Made by a program: the position numbers and the translations under genes. Below, piece by piece: positions 58,074 through 64,000 of a stretch of DNA of 64,000 nucleotides. The notes under the pieces are model-generated. The model made no database searches. It saw only the letters and a program-made list of their open reading frames with translations, and was not told where the DNA came from. The stretch comes from Tistlia consotensis USBA 355 (GTDB lineage Bacteria; Pseudomonadota; Alphaproteobacteria; Kiloniellales; DSM-21159): positions 1 through 64,000 of the forward strand of contig NZ_FWZX01000030.1 of the NCBI RefSeq assembly GCF_900177295.1, in the 5' to 3' direction. Within the stretch, counting starts at the first letter, position 1; every line of letters starts with the position of its first letter.

Positions 58074-59912
58074 TCAGTCCGGCTCGACGACGTCCCGCTG
58101 GTCGTGGCGGAGCGCGGCCGGCTGCTCAGCCTTCTCCAGCACGCAATTGCCGACGACCAGGCGGTCGATGCCCGTTCCCATGAAGCAGCGGAAGGCGTCC
58201 TCCGGCGTGGCGACCATCGGCTCGCCGCGGACGTTGAAGCTGGTGTTGACCAGGATCGGGCAGCCGGTGCGCTCCCCGAACGCCTCGATCAGGGCGTGGA
58301 AGCGCGGATTGGTTTCCCGCGACACGGTCTGGACCCGGGCCGAGCCGTCGACGTGGGTGACCGCCGGGATCGTCGAGTGCGGGACGCCGAGCCGCGCCAG
58401 CCCTTCGAGCGCGGCTCCCGCCGGCTCGGCGACGCGATGGCGCTCCTGCACGGGCACGACCAGGAGCATGTAGGGCGACGGCCGATCGAGCTCGAACCAG
58501 GCGCCGGCCTCCTCCTCGAGCACGGCCGGGGCGAAGGGCCGGAAGGACTCGCGGAACTTGGTTCTCAGGTTCAGGGCCTGCTGCATCTCCGGCGCGCGCG
58601 GATCGGCCAGGATCGAGCGGTTGCCGAGCGCGCGCGGTCCGAATTCCCCGGCGCCCTGGAACCAGCCGACGATGCGCCCGCCGGCCAGGGCCCGGGCCGT
58701 GTCCGCGATCAGCTCGCGGTCGCCGAGCACCGCGAAGCGCGCGCCGAGGGCCGCGAGCCGGCGCTCGACGTCCGGCTGCTCGAACGCCGGTCCGAGCAGG
58801 GCGCCGCGCATGCCGTCGCCGCCCCCGGCCGGGGCGCGCGGTCCTTCCAGGGTCAGGTGGTAGCCGGCCAGGGCGGCGCCCAGCGCGCCGCCGGCGTCGC
58901 CGGCCGCCGGCTGGACCCAGACCTCGTCGAAGCGCCCGTCCCGGACGACGCGGCCGTTGGCGACCGCATTGAGGGCGACGCCGCCGGCGAGGCAGAGGTG
59001 ACGGGCACCGGTCTCGCGGGCGAGCGCGCGGGTCAGCCGCAGCACCGCCTCCTCGAGCGCCGCCTGGACCGAGGCGGCGAGGTCGAGATGGCGCCGGGTC
59101 AGCGGTTCCTCTGGCGCCCGCGGCGGTCCGCCGAACAGCGCGTCGAAGCGCCGGCTGGTCATGGTGCTGCCGGCGCAGTAGTCGAAGTAGGACTGGTCCA
59201 GCCGGAAGGTCCCGTCCTCCTTCAGGTCGATCAGATGGTCGAGGATGCGGCGCAGGTAGACCGGCTCGCCGTAGGGCGCCAGGCCCATGACCTTGTACTC
59301 CCCGGCATTGACCCGGAAGCCGAGGTGATGGGTGAAGGCCGAGTACAGCAGGCCCAGCGAATGCGGGAAGTGGAGCTCGCGCAGCACCGCCAGCGACCGG
59401 CCGGCGCCCTCGGCGACCGACGTCGTCGCCCATTCGCCGACGCCGTCCAGGGTCAGCACCAGGGCGTTCTCGAACGGCGAGGGATAGAACGCACTGGCGG
59501 CGTGGCTCAGGTGATGTTCCGAGAACAGCAGCGGCGGCAGCCGGCTGCTGCGCCCGGAGCCCGAAAGGGTTCTCAGCTCGCGCCGCAGCAGGTCCTTCTG
59601 GAACAGCTTCTCGCGCAGCCAGACCGGCATGGCGCGCCGGAACGAGGCAAAGCCCCGCGGCGCGGTCGTCAGATAGGTCTCGAGCAGCCGCTCGAACTTG
59701 AGGAAGGGCTTGTCGTAGAACACCACGGCCGCCAGCCGCTCGAGGCTGGTTCCGCCGGCCTCCAGGCAATGGGCGATCGCGGCGCGCGGGAAGGCGGCGT
59801 CGTGCTTGCGGCGGCTGAAGGCCTCCTCCTGCACCGCGGCGACGACCCGTCCGTCGCGGACCAGCGCGGCGGCGCTGTCGTGATAGAAGGCGGAGATGCC
59901 CAGGACGTCCAC
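58074..59912 (-). CDS. NodU/SxtI-type carbamoyltransferase
   Basis: 612 residues from GTG 59912, with GGAGGGAG upstream; the family start LGISAFYHDSAAALV fits. It transfers carbamoyl from carbamoyl phosphate (via ATP) to a hydroxyl, as in NodU for Nod factors and SxtI for saxitoxin. Seen: LFSEHHLSHAASAFYPSPF with metal-site His residues, GVGEWATTSVAEG, VMGLAPYGEPVY, LAGGVALNAVANGRV, RALGNRSILADPR and the C-terminal FNVRGEPMV after NTS. The neighbours are an SxtK-like mini-protein, a sulfotransferase and glycosyltransferases, so the acceptor is probably the glycan. Confidence 0.94.
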   Translation of the reverse strand: MDVLGISAFYHDSAAALVRDGRVVAAVQEEAFSRRKHDAAFPRAAIAHCLEAGGTSLERLAAVVFYDKPFLKFERLLETYLTTAPRGFASFRRAMPVWLREKLFQKDLLRRELRTLSGSGRSSRLPPLLFSEHHLSHAASAFYPSPFENALVLTLDGVGEWATTSVAEGAGRSLAVLRELHFPHSLGLLYSAFTHHLGFRVNAGEYKVMGLAPYGEPVYLRRILDHLIDLKEDGTFRLDQSYFDYCAGSTMTSRRFDALFGGPPRAPEEPLTRRHLDLAASVQAALEEAVLRLTRALARETGARHLCLAGGVALNAVANGRVVRDGRFDEVWVQPAAGDAGGALGAALAGYHLTLEGPRAPAGGGDGMRGALLGPAFEQPDVERRLAALGARFAVLGDRELIADTARALAGGRIVGWFQGAGEFGPRALGNRSILADPRAPEMQQALNLRTKFRESFRPFAPAVLEEEAGAWFELDRPSPYMLLVVPVQERHRVAEPAGAALEGLARLGVPHSTIPAVTHVDGSARVQTVSRETNPRFHALIEAFGERTGCPILVNTSFNVRGEPMVATPEDAFRCFMGTGIDRLVVGNCVLEKAEQPAALRHDQRDVVEPD

Positions 59913-59965
59913 GGCTGCCCGCTCCCTCCGGCCCGCCCATCGCCGAGCCCGTTGTGCCACCCGGC

Positions 59966-60115
59966 TCAGAACAGCGTGTAGAGAAAGGGCGCGACCGTCG
60001 ATCCCTGGCCGACCAGCGCGAGGCCGGCGAACAGCAGCATGACGAGGATGATCGGCAGCAGCCAGAACTTCCGCCGCACGCGCAGGAAGGCCCAGAGATC
60101 GCTGAGGAAGCTCAT
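59966..60115 (-). CDS. SxtK-like (DUF5989) 49-residue membrane protein
   Basis: Only 50 codons. The translation begins MSFLSDLWAFLRVRRKFWL and continues LPIILVMLLFAGLALVGQGSTVAPFLYTLF; a single membrane helix (about 18-36) between an amphipathic N-terminal helix and a short tail. This is the DUF5989/SxtK pattern, whose members always stand beside a carbamoyltransferase and an SxtJ protein. ATG 60115 is the only sensible start. The carbamoyltransferase start lies 53 bases downstream on the same strand, so they probably share a transcript. Confidence 0.85.
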   Translation of the reverse strand: MSFLSDLWAFLRVRRKFWLLPIILVMLLFAGLALVGQGSTVAPFLYTLF

Positions 60116-60179
60116 CACGGTCGCCCCGGGATCGATGGTCGGCTGCCGGGACCAGCACTAGAGAAGGCCGTCGCGCCGT

Positions 60180-61058
60180 TCAAGGCTTCAGCGCCCTGCG
60201 CAGGCGTCGGCGGGCCCGCGCCGGCAGCTCGCTGCCTCGCCCGTGCAGCGCCAGCCCGAGCGCCAGGAGGCCGAACGCGCCCGGCAGGCGCCCGGCGGCG
60301 AGCCGGGCGAAGGCGCGCTCGATGAGCACGGCGCCCGCGAAGCTCCCCAGTCGGCGCAGCCCCTCCTTGCGGACTCTCGGCGCATGCCGGTGCCAGATCA
60401 GCGCGGCGGCCCGGTCGACGGCCTCGACGCCGGCGAAGTCGTGGACGTGCACGACCGCCAGCGGCTCGGGCACGACCAGGAAGTCGTCCGACTCCCTGAA
60501 GCGCAGCAGCCACTCCCAGTCGTCCAGCCGCTCCAGCCGTTCCTCGAAGGGCCCGTAGCGCTCGAAGGCCGCCCGGGCGATCACCGCGGTCGAGCCCGGA
60601 CTCTGGGTGCAGCCGGCGAGGATGACGTCGCGGCAGGACGGGCTGGTCCGCGGGACACGGACCTCGGTCCCCGCCGCGCCGCGATCCAGCAGCGCGGCGG
60701 TCAGGGCCATGGACAGCCCCGGCCCCGCCGCCGCGAGCGCGGCGAGCTGGGCGCCGAGCTTGCCGGGCCGCCACTCGTCGTCGGAGTCGAGAAACGCCAG
60801 CCAGGGTCCGCGGGCCTCGGCGATCGCGGTGTTGCGCGCGGCGGCAGCACCTCGCCGCTCGGGGTGGCGCAGCACCCTCAGGCGGGAGTCCGGGCGGAAG
60901 GGCGCGAGCGCTGCCTCCAGTCCGTCGGACGAGCCGTCGTCGACCAGCACCACCTCGAGCGCCGGTCCCTGCTGGCCGAGAGCGCTGGCCAGCGCCGCGC
61001 CGACCGTCGCGGCGCGGTTGTAGACGGGCAGGATGACGCTGACCTCCGGCGCGCTCAT
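60180..61058 (-). CDS. Glycosyltransferase family 2
   Basis: 292 residues from ATG 61058, overlapping the previous gene's stop (ATGA). GT-A fold: VSVILPVYNRAATVGAALASALGQ near 6-29, VVLVDDGSSDGLEAAL near 37-52, AAARNTAIAEARGPWLAFLDSDDEWRPGKL with the DxD motif (DSDD near 92-95), and the acceptor part DDWEWLLRFRE with the catalytic-base region (RLDDWEW). The C-terminal 60 residues are Ala/Leu/Arg-rich and may lie along the membrane. It is an inverting enzyme for adding one sugar to the exported glycan; sugar unknown. Confidence 0.9.
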   Translation of the reverse strand: MSAPEVSVILPVYNRAATVGAALASALGQQGPALEVVLVDDGSSDGLEAALAPFRPDSRLRVLRHPERRGAAAARNTAIAEARGPWLAFLDSDDEWRPGKLGAQLAALAAAGPGLSMALTAALLDRGAAGTEVRVPRTSPSCRDVILAGCTQSPGSTAVIARAAFERYGPFEERLERLDDWEWLLRFRESDDFLVVPEPLAVVHVHDFAGVEAVDRAAALIWHRHAPRVRKEGLRRLGSFAGAVLIERAFARLAAGRLPGAFGLLALGLALHGRGSELPARARRRLRRALKP

Positions 61059-61975
61059 CTCGCCGCCGTCGCCAGCCACTGCCGCCGCCGCAGCAGCGCG
61101 GACGGCAGGCGCCACCAGGGCGTCCGGAAGAGGTCCAGGAGATCGGAGCGCCAGGAGACGTCGCGGTGCAGCCCGGCGAGGAGCTTCAGGCCCTCCAGGG
61201 CGCGCCAGTCGTCGAGCAGCGCCGACCTTTCGGGATCGCCCGACCAGTCGTCCGCAGCATGGAGCCGCGCCAGGCGGATGTGCTCGCGCGCCCAGGCCGA
61301 GCGGTTGGTCTTGCGGGGGTCGAGCGTGCGCGAGCCCTCGTGCACGCGGTAGTGATAGACCGTGCCGCGCAACACGGTCGGCCGGGCGGCCGCGAGCAGG
61401 CGCAGCAGCAGGTCGCGGTCCGCGGCGAAGCGCCACTCGGTGCGCAGCCCGCCGAGCGAGCGCAGCCAGTCGGTGCGGAAGAACCAGCTGTTGAAGCCGG
61501 GGGCTCCGAAGGTCGCCTCGAGCAGCAGGCCGTCGCCTTCCGCGTGCTCGTAGCGGCCGAGCTCGACCTCGCGCGTCCCTTCCGGCCCGTCGTCGCAGCG
61601 GAAGAAGCGCAGGCCGCCGCAGACCGCGACCGTTCCGGGCGCTGCATCGAAAGCGGCGACGACCCGGTGCAGGCTGGCCGACTCGTAGCGGTCGTCGGCG
61701 TTGAGAAAGCCGATCAGTGCGCCCTCTGCCAGCGCCAGGCCCCGGTTCAGCGCGGCATGCGAATCGAGGCCCGGGCAGAGTGCCAGCCGAGCGGTCCCGG
61801 ACGCCTCGACGATCGCCACCGAGCGGTCGAGCGAGCCGCCGTCGACGACCAGATGCTCCAGCACCACGCCCGGCTGCTCGGTGACGCTGCGGATCGCCTG
61901 CTCCAGGAAGCTGCCGTGGTTCAGGTTCGCCGTGACGACGGTCAGACGCGGCGTTGCCGCCATTGCGGATGTCAC
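61055..61975 (-). CDS. Glycosyltransferase family 2
   Basis: 306 residues from GTG 61975, preceded by GAGG; ATG 61963 would be four codons shorter. GT-A motifs: LTVVTANLNHGSFLEQAIRSVTEQ near 10-33, HLVVDGGSLDRSVAIVEASG, then LNRGLALAEGALIGFLNADDRYE with NADD as the DxD-type metal motif near 90, and acceptor-site [16 protein letters not shown]. The pattern is that of WcaA/WcaE-like enzymes in capsule and O-antigen clusters. It stands between the Wzt-like ATPase and the second GT2 gene on one transcript. Confidence 0.9.
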   Translation of the reverse strand: MTSAMAATPRLTVVTANLNHGSFLEQAIRSVTEQPGVVLEHLVVDGGSLDRSVAIVEASGTARLALCPGLDSHAALNRGLALAEGALIGFLNADDRYESASLHRVVAAFDAAPGTVAVCGGLRFFRCDDGPEGTREVELGRYEHAEGDGLLLEATFGAPGFNSWFFRTDWLRSLGGLRTEWRFAADRDLLLRLLAAARPTVLRGTVYHYRVHEGSRTLDPRKTNRSAWAREHIRLARLHAADDWSGDPERSALLDDWRALEGLKLLAGLHRDVSWRSDLLDLFRTPWWRLPSALLRRRQWLATAAR

Positions 61976-61991
61976 GTCAGGCCTCGGCCGC

Positions 61992-62813
61992 TCACGGGGA
62001 GGTGCCGGAACGCAGCGGCGCAGGAATCGGTTCCGGCTGCTCCGACCGCTTCGGCCGGAGCTGCTCGAACTGCTGCGGCGGCAGATAGCGCGACAGCACC
62101 TCGAGCGGCTCGCCGTCGGCGCGCACCCGGCCCTGCTCCAGCCAGACCAGGCGGTTGCACCACTCGACCATGACCTGTGCCGAATGGCTGGCCAGCACCA
62201 GGATGTCGGCGTGGCGGACCATGGTCTCGGTGCGCTGCCGGGCCTTGTCCATGAAGGTCGCGTCACCGGCCAGGATCCACTCGTCCATCAGCAGGATCTC
62301 CGGCCGGGCCGCGGTCGCCATCGCGAAGGACAGGCGGACCATCATGCCGGAGGAATAGTTGCGCACCGGCAGGTCGAGGAAGGCGCCGATGTCGGCGAAG
62401 CTTTCGACGTCGGCCTCGAAGGCCCCGATCTCGGCGACGGCCATCCTGTGGAAGCGCGCGTGCAGCCGGATGTTCTCGCGGCCGGTCATGTCCGGGTTCA
62501 TCGCCTGGCCGGGGTCGAGCAGCGAGGCGAGGCTGCCGTCGACCGCCAGTGAGCCGGCCGTCGGCTGGTAGATGCCCGAGAGGACGCGCAGCAGGGTCGT
62601 CTTGCCGGAGCCGTTGGATCCCACCAGGCCGAGCCGATCGCCGGATGCGAGCGAGAAGGAGATGTCGCGCAATGCCCGCACGATCGGGCGTCTGCGGGCG
62701 TCGGCGCCGAACCGGCCGGAGGCACGGTCGAGCACGGCCCGTCGCAGGGACCGGGTCTCGCTGTGATAGAGCGGGAAGTCGACCGAGATGCCGCGAGCCG
62801 CGAGCTGCGCCAT
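61992..62813 (-). CDS. Polysaccharide ABC exporter ATPase (Wzt/KpsT-like)
   Basis: 273 residues. Walker A GSNGSGKTT at 65-73, Q-loop region LLDPGQAMNPDMTGRENI, signature YSSGMMVRLSFA near 152, Walker B ILLMDEWILAGDA near 172 and switch His in LASHSAQVM. The N-terminal VDFPLYHSETRSLRR stretch is typical of Wzt/KpsT/TagH. Unlike E. coli O9a Wzt, there is no C-terminal carbohydrate-binding domain: the tail after about 225 is a 45-residue basic/Pro stretch. So it should export a glycan without a capped-end check. It begins one base after the permease stop. Confidence 0.93.
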   Translation of the reverse strand: MAQLAARGISVDFPLYHSETRSLRRAVLDRASGRFGADARRRPIVRALRDISFSLASGDRLGLVGSNGSGKTTLLRVLSGIYQPTAGSLAVDGSLASLLDPGQAMNPDMTGRENIRLHARFHRMAVAEIGAFEADVESFADIGAFLDLPVRNYSSGMMVRLSFAMATAARPEILLMDEWILAGDATFMDKARQRTETMVRHADILVLASHSAQVMVEWCNRLVWLEQGRVRADGEPLEVLSRYLPPQQFEQLRPKRSEQPEPIPAPLRSGTSP

Positions 62814-62814
62814 G

Positions 62815-63696
62815 TCAGACCCAATACGCGATGCGGCCGCGCATCCGGGCGAAGCCGACCGCCGCGAGCGCCAGCGCGACGGCGGAGGCCGCCAGGGCGC
62901 CGAGCACGCTGCCGGCCGGAGGCGCTCCGCCGAGCAGCGGGGCGCGCACGACCTCGAGGAGATGGAAGAAGGGGTTGAAGCGGATCAGCACGCCGAGGAG
63001 TGGATGGCCGTCGAGTAGACTGGCGTACCACATGATCGGCGTCGCGAAGAAGACCACCTGCAGCAATGCGCCGACGATCGGCGGCACGTCGCGGAAACGG
63101 GCGCAGAGCGCGCCGAGCAGCATCGCGACGGCGAAGCCGTCGAGCAGCCAGAGCAGCAGCGCCGGCACGACCCACAGGATCTCCCAGGTCACCGGTGCGC
63201 CCACGAGCAGGAACACCGGCACGATCACGACGACGTTGTGGGCGAACACGATGGTGTTGCGCAGGACGCTGCGCGCGGCGTGCAGCGAGAAGGGCATGCG
63301 CGCGCCGTGGATCAGCTTCTGCTCGGTCAGGAAGCAGTTGCAGCCTTCGTTGACCAGGGCGCTGAGGTAGTTCCAGATCACGATCGAGACGCTGAGATAG
63401 GGCAGGTACTGCCGGATGTCCGCGCGGAACAGCGCCGCGTAGATGAAGCCCATGGCGCCGATCATGACCGCCGTCGAGAGCGTCAGCCAGAGCGGCCCGA
63501 GGACGGAGCCGCGATAGCGCAGGCGAATGTCCGAGGTCGCCAGCAGCCATGCGAGGCGCCACAACGAGGCGCCGTCGCGCAGGTCCCGGGCCATCAGCCC
63601 GAAGCGCTGCGGCCAGCCGCTGTCCGCGGCGAGATGGAATACGGCCCCGTCGCGGCCTCGACTGTGGGTGCGGTCGCCCTCGATCAATGCGCTCAT
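62815..63696 (-). CDS. Polysaccharide ABC exporter permease (Wzm/KpsM-like)
   Basis: 293 residues from ATG 63696 (SALIEGDRTHSRG). ABC-2 type permease with six hydrophobic segments: SDIRLRYRGSVLGPLWLTLSTAVMIGAMGFIYAALF near 56-90 is the family entrance, followed by LPYLSVSIVIWNYLSALVNEGC, VVVIVPVFLLVG, LLLWLLDGFAVAMLLG, VVFFATPIMWYASLL and a final helix. It works with the ATPase downstream to move a lipid-linked glycan across the inner membrane. This pair indicates ABC-dependent export rather than a Wzy polymerase route; no Wzx or Wzy is seen in the window. Confidence 0.92.
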   Translation of the reverse strand: MSALIEGDRTHSRGRDGAVFHLAADSGWPQRFGLMARDLRDGASLWRLAWLLATSDIRLRYRGSVLGPLWLTLSTAVMIGAMGFIYAALFRADIRQYLPYLSVSIVIWNYLSALVNEGCNCFLTEQKLIHGARMPFSLHAARSVLRNTIVFAHNVVVIVPVFLLVGAPVTWEILWVVPALLLWLLDGFAVAMLLGALCARFRDVPPIVGALLQVVFFATPIMWYASLLDGHPLLGVLIRFNPFFHLLEVVRAPLLGGAPPAGSVLGALAASAVALALAAVGFARMRGRIAYWV

Positions 63697-63810
63697 CGCA
63701 ATGGGATATCGCCGTCCGGCGCGGCCGGCAACAGCGGCGCGGACGACGGCGGCGAGCGCGCGGCCGCGATGCGGATCGCGGTACCGTCCGGAAGCGAAGC
63801 GGCCCATTGC

Positions 63811-63999
63811 CTACGGCTGTCGGCCCTCCGGGCCGCGGAGCCGCGCGGCCAGTGCGCGGACCTGGCGAGCCAGGTCGCCCGCGAAGAGAGCGCCTTCGAT
63901 GCCTTGCGCACGCGCCGCCGCCAGCTCGGCCGGGTCGCAGGAGATCAGCAGGCTCCTTTCCGGGTCGCAGGGCCAGGGCACGGCCTCGCCGGGTCCCAG
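63811..63999 (-). CDS. C-terminal fragment of an unidentified protein
   Basis: The frame is open from the window edge to a TAG at 63811-63813, 62 codons. Residues include PWPCDPERSLLISCDPAELAA and GIEGALFAGDLARQVRALAARL, with normal protein composition, unlike the other frames there. The gene lies upstream of the Wzm-like permease on the same strand (114 bases apart), so it is probably another member of the glycan cluster. Too little is visible to name it. Confidence 0.5.
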   Translation of the reverse strand: MGPGEAVPWPCDPERSLLISCDPAELAAARAQGIEGALFAGDLARQVRALAARLRGPEGRQP

Positions 64000-64000
64000 C

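Noticed and set aside
63693..63911. A 72-codon minus-strand frame upstream of the Wzm-like permease
   Set aside because: Its residues are Arg- and Ser-rich and it overlaps a better partial gene in another frame (63811-63999).

Overview
This is a very GC-rich (roughly 70 %) window from a Gram-negative bacterium, most probably an alphaproteobacterium. Evidence: a complete division and cell-wall (dcw) cluster running mraZ to ftsZ with lpxC after it, a class A RNase P RNA directly upstream, a MurE with the DNPR motif of meso-diaminopimelate enzymes, and a candidate LexA site of the alphaproteobacterial GAAC-N7-GAAC type. A Rhodospirillales-like member fits but is not proven.

Layout. 1-4.8 kb: tail of a chemotaxis receptor, a TerB/J-domain protein, an Uup-type ABC-F ATPase, an EamA transporter and an AmpD-like amidase. 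4.8-5.6 kb: rnpB, then a 340-base AT-richer control region holding a possible SOS box, an 80-base hairpin and a 10-bp-periodic array matching MraZ boxes. 5.6-25.7 kb: the dcw operon mraZ-rsmH-ftsL-ftsI-murE-murF-mraY-murD-ftsW-murG-murC-murB-ddl-ftsQ-ftsA-ftsZ, nearly all joined by 4-base stop/start overlaps, then a candidate terminator and lpxC with its own candidate promoter. 25.8-28.8 kb (minus strand): a HisJ/HisQ/HisM-type amino-acid uptake operon ending in a GntR/FCD regulator, with no ATPase gene. 29.1-34.5 kb: bamD-recN-ligA plus two small genes. 34.5-35.2 kb: a VOC-fold gene and tRNA-Leu(CAA).

35.4-64 kb: a large surface-glycan cluster starting just after the tRNA. It contains an Arn-like trio (polyisoprenyl-phosphate glycosyltransferase, WecE-type sugar aminotransferase, YfhO-like membrane glycosyltransferase), two membrane-anchored SGNH proteins, two radical SAM enzymes with B12-type N-domains, a hexapeptide acyltransferase, a TPP-dependent E1 alpha/beta pair next to a ColD-type PLP 3-dehydratase (His in place of the catalytic Lys), a sugar epimerase, a GDP-fucose/colitose-synthase-like reductase, a GHMP sugar kinase, several glycosyltransferases, a large sulfotransferase, a NodU/SxtI carbamoyltransferase with SxtJ- and SxtK-like partners, and a Wzm/Wzt ABC exporter.

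How they work together (inference): the first half builds and divides the envelope (peptidoglycan precursors, divisome, lipid A, outer-membrane assembly). The second half appears to build a nucleotide-sugar pool with unusual, possibly carbon-branched deoxysugars, assemble a glycan, decorate it with carbamoyl, sulfate and acyl groups, and export it through an ABC-2 transporter. The most novel-looking parts are the ColD-type dehydratase with the E1 pair, the Arn/YfhO-like trio, and the compact control region between rnpB and mraZ.
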